Source: Kryptolebias marmoratus
Lineage: Eukaryota; Chordata; Actinopteri; Cyprinodontiformes; Rivulidae
Direction: 5' to 3'
Assembly (NCBI RefSeq): GCF_001649575.2
Contig: NC_051436.1
Span: forward strand, 13,293,683 to 13,357,682
Length of the DNA stretch: 64,000 nt
The notes beneath the pieces were generated by a model. The model did not search any database, was not told the DNA's origin, and worked only from the letters and a program-made list of their open reading frames with translations. This document shows, piece by piece, positions 22,337 to 34,300 of the stretch. The stretch's first letter is position 1. The number at the start of each line of letters is the position of its first letter. The position numbers and the translations under genes were made by a program.

Positions 22337-25300
22337 TCAGCGGCGTCGTTCTCTGGGGTTGCTACGACTACGAGAACGCCGCCCGCCGCCAACACCTGGC
22401 GAGGGCCGCTTGGCTCGGTGGGTGCTGTCCTTCCGCTTGTCCCCTTCTCTGTCGCGGGCCCGGTCTCGCTCTCTGTCTCCGTCGGCCCCTCTGCCGGCGG
22501 CGACAGCGCTCGTCGCCGTGCCGCCGTCTTTCTCTCGACCTTTCGGCTTCTCCTTCTTCTCTTCTTCACGCTTTTTGTACGCCTCCTCTTGCTCCTTGCG
22601 CCGTCGTTCGCGCTCCTTCTGACGCTCTAAGCGTTCTAAAAGCCTCTGTGATGCCTGGAAAACACAAAAAAATAAAAAAATTCAGGTACATTAAGGCATC
22701 TAAAACGAATCACTGCAACAGACCCAAAAACACAAATGCGTGAGACCGACCTGCTCCTCAGTGAGGGGAAGCCAGTATATACATGGAGCTGCTTTGGTCT
22801 TCAGGAACAGGTCATCTAGTAATTTAGCAGGAGGTTCATCTACTTTCTCTGCCAGAGAGAACAGACGCAGGGTGAACACAAACCGAGAGAAAACATGACA
22901 AATGTGAAGGCGCTAACTCTCAAACTGTGGTAAGACTTGAGTCACAGGTCAGTATTTATCAGTGCTGCCTTTTAAATTGATGCAGTCCAATCCACTGGAC
23001 AGATTTCACTGAAACCTTCAGAAAGTAATCAGAGTGAGCATAAACAACTTTTGAAGTCGACACAGTTCAAGATGGCGACCACAGCTATAAAAAATAGCTG
23101 TTCAGGAGCAGTTAGTGTTTCGCAACTTACAGCTGCGGTAAAAAAACCCTCCAACTTTGTTTTACTTCTTTTTTTGTCTATTTGATCACAGTGAAATGCC
23201 TTACCCTTCTTATCACTCTTCTTCTCCTTGCTCTTTGCCCTCTCCCTCCTTTTCCTCTCCCTCTCTCTGGATCGAGACCGCCGCCCGTCCTCTCCCGGTC
23301 TCGCAAACTCGCGGACTTTATCCCGGTCCCATTCCCGCTCGCCCCGTGCCTTTTCCCGGCGCTCCATCTCCCTCTGACGCTCCGCCCACAGGTCCCGCAC
23401 TCCCCTGTCCCGCTCGCGCTCCCTGTCTCGCTCGCGCTCCTTGTCCCGGTCTCGCTCTCGTTCGTGGTCCTTGTCCCTGTCCCGCTCGGGCATTAGAGGG
23501 GGCAGCCGGTTCTGGGGAACAACCGGCGGGGCAACGTGATCCTCCTCTTTGTTCGGCTTCAGGATGCCCTTGTGAAAGTCCAGCTATGGGAGGTCAAAAA
23601 ACAAAATGACGTAAAAATGAGACAAAGGTAGAGTTGTTGACATTCTAATATTTGAACCATATCAAACTAACATTTCTTTTTCCCCAAACAGGGCATTTAG
23701 GTTCGAAAAGACAAGTACAGATAACTTTAATAACTATCATAATTTGCCTGTAATAGTAAATCTTTCACTCCATATTAAACTAAATGAATAAAATCCACCT
23801 TTCCACGCACTGTGATGTATATTAGATTAAAGGTGTGGGCACTTTATACAACAATTACCTCATCCTGCTCACTGAAGTCCACACTAAGAACCTTGGGATT
23901 ACTAGCAGGCCATTTGACTCCGTGAAGCGCCGTCCTGGTGGCGACAGCCTCCTCTGATGTAGCATACTGTGAAGACGGGACAGGAGATCAAAGAGGTTAA
24001 CAGACCGAAAACAGCGAGTTAGAAACTGTAATTACAGCTCAAACACACAGGGCCACTGCAGGGGCAGATGAAGCTATTTGGATTAAGGGACAAAAAGGGG
24101 GGACGATGCAAAACAACCTGATTAACTGGCTTTGTTGTTAGGATCTTAAGTGCATAAATTTCCCTGAAAAACGGTCATTTTTTCCCCACATTCATTCAAC
24201 GATATTCAGCTGCTACTTTTTTTGACGCAGTGTGAAATATTAACTATGATCTTATCGTACTTTATTGTAATTTATTGATCTGTTTAAGTTGATTTGTTGT
24301 TTTTTTTACTCCTATAGGTAAATATTCTATTATTATTCTATTTGTCCTGAGCTTGTTTGTTTTGTTGTACAGCCCTTTGATCGGCCTTGTTCATCTTTTT
24401 TAATTGCTTTATTTAAAAAGTGGTATGATAAGACATGGTAGAACATAGAACAAGCCAAAAGTCTGGAAAAATGTATTCATTTAAAGCAAGAAAATAGATA
24501 ACTGCTCCTACATTTTCTTTAAAAATCATAGTAAACTGCTACAGACTCTGTGGTTTAGGAGATAAAATAACAGTTCAGGCATTTGTTAATATGATGCTTT
24601 TGGACAGCTGCTTTGAGTCTACATGCAGCCGTCCGTTCCCAGCACAGGTTCAAAAGCTTCGTTTTGTCTCTGCTTACCGTGACGTAGCAGTGAGACTTGA
24701 TCTTGTCGATCCAGAATCCCTCCTCCACCACACTTCCTGTCCGGTTCAGCAGCTCTTTCAGCTGGAGCAGGGTAAAGGGTCGGACCTAAACAATAAAGAA
24801 CAGACGTGAGCCGAACGGATTCGGGGTGTAAAACTGGAATAAAAAGAAGCTGTTAAAAGAAGAAATTAAACCAGGATGCTACAATAAAATGATTAGATGT
24901 TATGGCTGCACAATGCTGGAAAAAAAAACTATATTTTGATGGAGGCATCAAAGCCAGTGAGTCTGCTGGACTGACCAAATATATTATACCGTGCAGAACA
25001 TGAATGCATGGTACTTGTCAGACCCTCCAGGATTTTGCAATGTTGCAATCGCAACTATTAATGCAAAATCAAGCAAACCCTGCGAAATCGCAACTTTGCC
25101 CAAAACACAGCAACTTTCCCGCAACTTTAACCAAAATAACCCCAAATAACTCACGAAGAAGAGATGTGACGTCACATCCTGTTAACATCAGAATGCCGAG
25201 AGCATGCAGGAGCAGCGACCGAAGCCAAAATGTGCGCTAATGCTTCACATTTGCCCACAAAGATTTCAGCAAAACACCGCAGTGAAGTTAGTTTTAAGTT

Positions 25301-28300
25301 GGATGTTGGATATTCGCGCTCCGCGGCATTAGCTCACGGCTGACTTAGCCGTCCCTAAGTGAACCGCCGTGCGTGAGAGAAGAGAGAACGGCTGGCCGAC
25401 ATTAGCGCTCCTGTTTCGGGGCAGCCGTGAGCTAGACACCGCTAACTCCGCGGAGCGCAAATATTCAATATCCAACTTAAAACTAACTTCGCTGCGGTCG
25501 CAAACCAGTTTCCTCCCCAGCTGCAGGGGAGTGGGGGGAAGCTGTTTTGCACGTCCTGCAGTGTAATCATCGAACATAAACACATCGACAAACACTTTGT
25601 GTCTGCAAAACATGTGAGGAGAGCTGCAGACGAGGGACAATCCAGAAATGGTCATGAATGTCAAGTTTATAAGCTATCAAAGTTCTCAAATAAAGCACCT
25701 TTTGATAATGTCAATATTTGTTGGCAATTATCTTACAAAACTAGTAAGTATTTTTGGTTTATATATTAAAAGTTATGTTTTTTTAATTGATTTTAGTAAA
25801 AAACAAATTCCAACTTTTCATCGCAACTTTTAGGAAAATGCCCCGCGAAATCAGGCATTTTAGCCCGCAACAATCACAAAAAATGCCCGCGAAATCCTGG
25901 AGGGACTGACTTGTATATTGGCAGTGCAAGCAGTCCTTTGGGATATCAATAATGCGCTCACTGACATTGCAATGATGATAAATATTCAATATTCATGTGC
26001 TGCCCTATTAGATGCTGTTAACTTCAGTAACATTACAGGGAAACAAGTACCTGATTGTCAAAAATAATTATGATGAGTCACTGATATGACCCGGTGGACA
26101 ACAATGATAAAAACATCCACATTAAAAAGGATTAGTCCTCAAGATGCTGTTTAACTCTAATTTCCTGTTGTTCAGCTCCTCAACAAGTTTACTTTATCCA
26201 GTTTCAGCTTCATAATGAGACTGAAGCAAACTTCCCTGAAATCATGAGCTCTGTTTATTCCCATATTCAATTTGGGTATAAAATGTCTTTTTTCTGCTGC
26301 CACCCTCAGGCCAAAAGTCAGATACCTTTGTACCACAAGTAAACAGGATCAGGGAAAAAAATGTTTTCAACATTCCACATCTGTTTAATCACTTAGCTTT
26401 GGTATTAAGTGGCAGGGAATATTACAGTCACACCTTCACATCAATTTGTCAGGAATCTGCACGGGAAAGATGAAAGCGTTGCAGCTCTTTTCCCCTGAAT
26501 GCAACCCTAAGCCTCGCCTCTATGATGCAAGCCAGAAAACGCTCCGAAAATGGAGGTGATTAAATGTGTAATGTCTCATCTTGTCGCAGTCTGGTTAGTC
26601 ATCCACCTGAGTTAAGGTTACGCCTGGCTGCAGCTGTAACACCTGGGGAATTGTTCCCGACTGTAATTACAGGTGATGCTGCGGTCACTACTGGCATCCA
26701 CACAATATACTCCATTCATGACGTGGGGCTTTTATTCTTCGCAGGAAGGATGAGTTTAAATCACGTTGGCGAAGCGTTAAAAACGAGCGTCTGCTGTAAA
26801 GTCGGAGCGATAAAGGTTTCACAGAAGACACTCCCGGCTTGTCGCGTGACGCGCCGAGTCGCAGACTCACCAGGTTGGTCACGTGGATGATGTTGGAGAC
26901 CTTCCCGCGTGGAGGCGAGGGCTGCCTGGTCGTGCGAACAGGGTCGTCGATTGTGACGGAGACGCCGGACTTCTGTTGACTTATGGAGCGGCGAACCAGA
27001 CTGTCGCTGGGAGTAACTGGATGACAAGTGGAAAAAATACAAAAAGGGTCAAACATGGCCGACAGTAGAGCTGCACAATATTAGGAAGACTCGCAGTTAT
27101 ATATTAGAGTTAAATATTGCAATAAAGTTGTGTAATTTGCTCTCTGTGTGAACGTTTAAAGGACTGGAGGTCCATCAAATTTGGATGATTTGCATAAAGG
27201 TTGGGTTTATGATTTATTTGGAAATCCTCTGTGATATTGTCTCACACTGATACAGCAATATTAATATTTTTATGATATTTTGTGCAGCACTAACTGACAG
27301 TACAAAAGAACTGAGTCCTAATTTTTCAATATTCAGGATTAATCCATGTGTTAAATTAGTTTATTTAATTTTACTCTCCATTTGGTAAAGTCTCATTTTC
27401 TTTCTTTTTTTTTAATCTGCAGCGTTGATGTTTCAGTGTGGATGAGGAAGCATAGAGATTTGAGTTAGTTTCAGCTGAAGTGAGACTTTTCTTTTTCTCC
27501 TGACACTGTTTCTTTATAATACCTCTTCTGGAGTTGATGATACGTAGAAGCCACTGTGTTCACTAAATGTGTGTTTGTGTGCACTTTGATTCAACGCTGT
27601 AACGGAGGGAGGAAAAAGCCCATAAAAGTAACTTGTTTAAAATGGAAGTTTTGTTACTTGAACAGTGATTACTCTGGGAACACCCCAACTGTCTCGGCTC
27701 AGATCATCTGCAGTCAAGAAAACTCAAAAGAACCCGACGAGGTTCATCATCCTGCTGTTGATAGATACAAACTGGGCCACGTTACCAAAAAAGAGAGAAC
27801 GGATGTGTAAAAAAAACAAAGGTCTGATTTTTGATCCAAATTTGATTAAACCTTGACTTTAAATTATAAAAGAAAAACTAATCTGGACCTCTGTGAGCAT
27901 GTTACTGCTTAATGTGAAAAACTTGTGTTGCAATGGATTAAGAGCTAAAACTGATCAATTTTATCTACCTGACATTATTTGTATTATAATAAGTTAACCA
28001 TTTTAAGTGCATTACCTCTAAACTACATGCACTTTAATCTGATTTGAAATTTTCTTATTTCTGTGCAAACTTGACTTAAGGTACATAAATAAAATACACC
28101 TTTATACTAGAACAAGAGTAGTTTTGTTCAGTTCAGAGTCAAATCATGCAGTCGTAAGCAGAAGTTCAAACCCAGTGAAGCAGTTTACCTTTCTTTGTTT
28201 CTTCATCGAGGTTCACAGATATCTGAGGTTCTGAGGGTTCATCTGACAGACTGGTCCTCCGTTTGTCTCTTGAAGTCCTGCAGGGTTTTTCCCTCTCCAC

Positions 28301-31300
28301 CTTCTCCACTTCTTCTTCCTCTTCGTTCGCTTGGCCATTCTCCTGGCTGTCGCTTGGGACAACCTGGAAACAAACTCCGCTTTAGTTCCATTTTCGTTAG
28401 CGTTGGTGCGAAGAGAGAGTTGAACCCCAGACGCCTGCGCCGCTTCCCCTCACCTGCGTGACGGTACGACGGATCTTGAGGCCTTTGTCTGGGTCGCCCC
28501 GACCGGTGTCCAAGTTCTCCTCGTCTCCAGACGACTGCAGCTCCTCGGGATGAAGCTCCACAACGGCCTCCTGGTTTACCTTGATGTCTGGAATCAAAGA
28601 CTGAAGGGCCGAGACGAACAGGGCAGGGTGGAGGAGAAGACAGAAAGAAAACAAATTATCTGGAAGTTTATATTTCAAGATTTTCCCTCAAAAGTTCAAA
28701 CTTGGCTCAACCCCACAACTTAATGAGTAATTACTTGGATAAAGTATCTCAATTTATAAAGTGCTTCTTATATTGTCTCGCTAGTTCCCTCCTAAAAAAG
28801 ACGGAACTATTAACTACAATCAGACAGTGCAAACCCCTTCCAAAAAAAACAGTAAATGAAACATTATGATCCAGTCAGGAACTGTTATTAATGTCATGTC
28901 AGACCTTGTGAGAACCATACCCTGCTCCCCATTAGATGTCAGTACCTTCAGTGAGTCCGTGGTGATGCTGATCGACGGCTTCTTCACGGTAACGGCTGTG
29001 CTGGACCCCCATCGCCTCTTCCTCCCTCCCGCACTTCCGGCGTCGGGCTCTGCCGCTCCTCCATCTGTTCTGGCTGGAGATGCCTTGGTGCCTGCGGGCG
29101 CGAGGAAATTATACAGCTCATCATCGAGGAGATTGGAGATTTTTTTTTTTTTTTACTCCACAGTGAACAGAAATGAACGGACAAGTTCCTGCAGGCTTGG
29201 TACCCGAACAGCAGAAACGCCTGCTTTGACTCAAATAAAAGACCGGCAGCAATTAATGAGTAATGAGTTCAAAGATTTCCAAAATATCTTTCCAATTAAT
29301 TACGTTAAGTAATTTAAGACAATAACCGCTGTAGTTGCAACATATATGCTGCTGTTAATGTTAGCACCTACAAGTTATGCCCACATAAAAGACTTTAAAG
29401 ATGAAAAACCTTCAAGCATTTTCAAATCATAAACTTTTGTTTTGTGATCCGTCGTCAGTCTCAGGTTCCACTTTTGTTAGTTGTATAAGAATCCGCAGAA
29501 ACAATAAACCACGTCAGAGCATAATGTTCTTCATTAAACGTTTACATCAAGTTTGCAAGTGTTGAACAATGTCTGTAAAGTCTGCTGCAAACAGCTCGAG
29601 ACATTCGGTTTTTAAAAATGTGCTTTTGAGGAGCCTGACTGGATTGGGATTTTCTGAGGTTGTCTTGATCGAAAGTTTTCCAGATGTCCTGATGGTTTTT
29701 GTTCTTTGACCAATCGGTCCTTTAAAACAAACATTTCAGTCCAGTCTTTGTACCTGAGAGACTGATGGCTGTTTTATGTCTCTGTTCATGCTAAGCGCCT
29801 GAACAACTTGTGAATTATGCAAAAAAAGGGAAAAATATATTGTCGCAGCTTACCTCCAGAAAGAATCAAATGCACCTCAAAGTTCCCAGATAAATTAAAC
29901 ATAACACACATGTCTCTTTTAAACCATAAGAAGGGCAACAAATAATTGTTCCATTAATATAAAAAAAATCTCCTTTGAGAATATAATAAGTATAAATTTC
30001 ACTAGTTGTGTTGTACAACTAGCTGCAAGTCGAGTCCACAAAGGTAGTTTATAAAGTACAACACTGGAACAAATATCTTAGAAATTGTAATAGTCCTAAA
30101 TCAGGCTTAAAATAAAAAAAAAAAAAAAGAAAGAAAGAAATTAAAACTTGGAATGCTCCAAAAAATTGGCAACTGGGGTGCATTTTCATTCTTCTCGGTG
30201 CTCCGGGAGCCAATAAAAAGTATAAGTGCAATACTTACTGCTTAAGGATATCCTGCGAGCGGCAAAAGCCTTAGGGGTGGTGCTCTGGAAACAGAAGGAG
30301 ACAGAAAGAACATACAGAAACCCCAGGGGTGTGGGGCAAGATGAGAACCAAGAGTCCAGACCCAAAACAGGCAACAACACTCAGGAGGTGGAACAGGAAA
30401 AGTGGAGGAGGGATGGGGACCGAGAGGCCTGCAGACTTTAGCTGTACCGCCTTAAGACTGGGGTGTTCGCTCAGTACTGACCGACACCTCCGAGTACTCC
30501 ACCTTTGCTCAAGAGGCTGAAATTATCTTCACCTGTGTGGGTGTAAAATGACTTCAGAAGGCAAACCAAAAGCACAAAAACATGTGTCAAGTGAGAAACT
30601 TAAATGTGTTTGTGTTTTTGATCGGTGCAGGATGGTGGGTATCGATCTTTAGTTCAGTTAAGTGTATTAAATCAGTGTATGACAGCATTAAATAATATGA
30701 GTGCCGTTGAACAGAGGTGGAGAACAGAGTTAAAATCTGTCGGTCCTTGTTTAGCAAAATGATCAATTAAGCAGTTTAAAATATGATTTAAATCTAAATA
30801 AAAACTCTACATCTCTACAGTATGATAAACTATAAAAGGAGAATTCTGTTTTAAGCGTAAAAACATAAAACTGCATAACATGTTAAAAGTTTATAATCTG
30901 AATCACCTAAAGAACAAGAATCCCTCCTCACATTTACAAAATAAAAGTCTTTATATTACTTTGTTACTCCTTTTATAATTGCACTTTAAATAGAGGAATT
31001 AATGACAATTCAATTCATTTCCTGGTACCATTTAAGACCTGATTCCTTACTCGACTATGGCCCAACCGCACGACAGTGTGTACTGTATCTAGGCAACAAG
31101 GATCCAATCAGAGAAGGCGGAGGAGTGAGGGCAGGGCTCGATTTGAGAGTGCAGATTAGCCACCAGGCAGGAACTGATCACTGGATTGGACTGTTTTGTC
31201 TCGAACAGGGCTCGGGAAGACTTTTCTCGGCTGACTGCTGGTCACGTAGTCACATGTCAGTCTTTTGGGAGCCAGAGGTCACAACGTTTTCTGATGGAGG

Positions 31301-34300
31301 TGAGGTGAGGGGATAACGTCTCTGATGTGCGTCGGACCTCTGGGCCAGGTGTCCAAGTGACACCAGCAGCGGGGATGTCTGCGAGGCGTTTGTGGTTTCA
31401 AGCGTTTTAGTTCTTGATTTCAGCCGTTTCTTGATCCACGGGCAAAATGAAGGTTAAAAAAAACAAAACAAAACTTCAAAACAGTCTTTTGTTTTTCAGT
31501 CTCTGAAAGGTGAAAAATAAATCCCAGTCTTTGTAAAGTTACAATCCGGACAAGCAGTGAAAGTAAAATAAAACAAAATAAAAAGCCTTGTAGCCATTTT
31601 AATGTTGAATGGCTCTGGACTCACACTAAATCAATATAGGATGCAAGGGCCAAGCTGGTGTAGCGATGGATGGATATATAAATGAGCAGCAGAACCGGCC
31701 AGGAGCAAATCAGACGCAGAGCAGAATACCACAACCTCCAGGTGAAAAATCCTTGTTTGCTGAGTCCACAGACAAGGAACAGGAAGGTAGTGACTTGTTG
31801 AGTACATTCAGCTTTGCAGGTGAAACATGGATGATCGATATCTCTGCACAATCTGTTTCAGTTCTCCTTGATAATGTTTCCTTTCAAAGTCTATTGAAAC
31901 TGGAGATTGTGCTGAAATCATGAGAACAGTCTTTCAGAAGTCGTGTAGCGGTCCTTTCAAAACAGCCGGCCAGCTTGTCCAGGCAGAAGGATGAGCTCCT
32001 TGTCACATGCTTTATAGTGTGAGTAGACGTCCATGTTGTTGTGTGACATCCACAGAACCAAATCTGAATCAGAAAATTGTCCAAAAATAAAAACATAAAT
32101 AAAATAAAAATAGTCCATCAATTTGAGCAACAAGCATATATCTTTAGTTGCTCCGCTGAAGAGTGTTTTAAACTCCAAAACAGTGAACTGAATCCTCATG
32201 ATGTGATCACTGTATGAGGTACTGCAGCAGTTCTCAGTCCAAAGTCAATACTCCAGTGCACAGGTAGAGGGCAGCACGTGCTCAAAGCCAGAGTTGGCAT
32301 CCAAACTGGAGCTGAAAATTGTTCACTTTTTTTTTCTGGAATGTATTTATTTTTGGAGCATGACACTTTCAGTTTGTGCTTCTCCTCAAGATGGTGGATG
32401 GGAGAGGATGAGGAGTAGGAGGAGGGGGAGGCATTGCCACATGGTGCAGTACAGTCCAGTTTCACTCCAAACAGCAAGCGGGCTCCCAACCCCTGTGGCC
32501 AGGTTGCCATGACAACTGTGAACTGCTGCTGCTGTTACCATGGCTGCCACTGCTGTCGGCAGAGCCCTGATGCAAGCTCCCAGTTCCTGCTGGCTCAGCG
32601 TGTCAATGGAGGGCAAAACAGGAGCCCCCCACCGCCGCCGCCGCAGGCTCGGGCTCAGCTTTTACTCAGTGCCTTGGGGGTCGCAGACTCTGGGCCTAAC
32701 TCAGGTACCAGCGATGCACTTTCGCTTAGCGGGACGGGAGTTGTAGAAGGAGTAGGAGGAGTGGAAGAGGTGTTGTTGGTGATGTTGGTGGTAGTAGTAC
32801 GCAGCAGGTACCAATAGGGGCAATGGAAGAGGCATGGGCACCTTCATAACAAAGCAATCAATGGGGTTTTAAACAGCAGTCACACCATAAATATATAGTG
32901 AGAGAGAAGCGTTCATGATGGGATACAAAAGGCAAAAAAATGGAAAGTAAGAGGACAAAAAGGAAGAGACAGAATATTGCAGTAAGAGTAAATAAGAGTG
33001 AGAGAGAGGGGCGATACGCGAGAGGAAGGAAAAAAAAAACAGTAAAGAATAACACAAACAAGAACTGATGCATCTCTACCCACACATACTGTCAGGATCT
33101 GTTATCCATGCAAACCCAAAGCAGATGCAAAACCTACAAAAACACACACAGCGAAGAAAAAAGGCACATGCTGGGAACGGCTATAGCATAAATTCACAGC
33201 TCACATTAAAATTCAGAGCTTGTTAGAAAATAATCACAGGTACTGTCTCTCTGTTGCTGCTCCTCAACTGCTTTGTGTGCCAAACATGAGCGTCACATGG
33301 AAAAAAAACCCTCTACGACAGCAATAATTACAGATAATTTACAGAAAACAATGTGCTGTTTTAAAAAATACGTAAAAAAAGAATCTCATGAAGATGTTTC
33401 TTTCTGACAGAGTAGGTTCAAGTTTACCTAGATACACTGCAAACATAAATATAGACCAAAGTAGGTAAATCTCTCGCTACCTCAAATGATCTCTGCCACC
33501 AAATCATCACTCATTATAATTGCTTTCAGTAAGTTGCATCAAATTTATTTTATAAGCCACAAAAATGTGTTGCAAGGCAACAATTATTAAGCAATAGCTC
33601 GCACCTTGGTGTGAGCTTGAAGATGATCTTGCTTTCTCTCCTCAATGCATGAAAAGTAAACGATGTAGGAAGCATGCACTCTCTGCACAATCAAAGCCTA
33701 ATTTAAAACATTACCACCAGCTTTACCTTCGCTCCAGCACTTAACATACCTCTGCATGGCCCAGACAGACAACGAATGTGTGTATGAGATCATCTAGTGA
33801 AGGAGCTTGTTATGAAATTTAAAGCTGCATTAGAAGCAGATGGAAGGATGAGTTCATTCCCAATAACCCCCCCGCCGCCATGACCCAAACCCAACTCAGA
33901 CCTTGGTAGTCAAAGATTCAATTCAGTGATTTATTAAACTAAATAAATTTTACGTGTTCAAATAAAGCAAATACTTTAACTCGAGCATGAAAAGCTCAAG
34001 GATTAAGGTTCGAATCTGAGGAGGTGCCAAAGCAGTTTCTGACTGATAAAAACCCGAGGCTGTGTTGGATTTGAGTGACTCCACCCGCCCCCCGCCCCGA
34101 ACTTGGAACGCTACTCAAAACATGCTTTGCATGAGTGAGGATGCAGGTTAGTGGGAGACAGAGCCTAGAGCCAAAGACCGACCACCCTCCCAGTGACCTT
34201 ACCTCCTCCAGCCGGCTCTCGCTGCTCTCCGGTTCTGACCCAGACGCTAGCTGCTGGGCCATGGAGCTCTCGGAGTCTGGTTCCACCTCGGCTGTGCTGG

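Larger units (their letters stand above)
24904..26006. mobile_element. TIR element (GGCTGCACAA ends), interrupted by a hAT-like insertion
   Basis: Left end GGCTGCACAATGCTGG at 24904 and right end TTCATGTGCTGCCC at about 25995-26008 are imperfect inverted repeats. The right arm includes CTGACATTGCAATGATG, which I associate with a widespread fish DNA-transposon family whose ends read GGGCTGCAC. Its two halves (24904-25018 and 25909-26006) are separated by the 890 bp insertion listed next. Confidence 0.55.

Noticed and set aside
22173..22743. Plus-strand frames of 149 and 183 codons rich in Arg/Ser/Pro
   Set aside because: They lie antisense to the RE/RD-rich terminal exon of acin1, whose own frame has acceptor, phase and homology support.
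23157..23609. Plus-strand proline-rich frame of 150 codons
   Set aside because: It is the antisense reading of the acin1 RD/RE exon at 23205-23583.
25329..25664. 111-codon minus-strand frame as a gene
   Set aside because: It lies inside the hAT-like relic, antisense to the zinc-finger fragment and across one arm of the inverted repeat.
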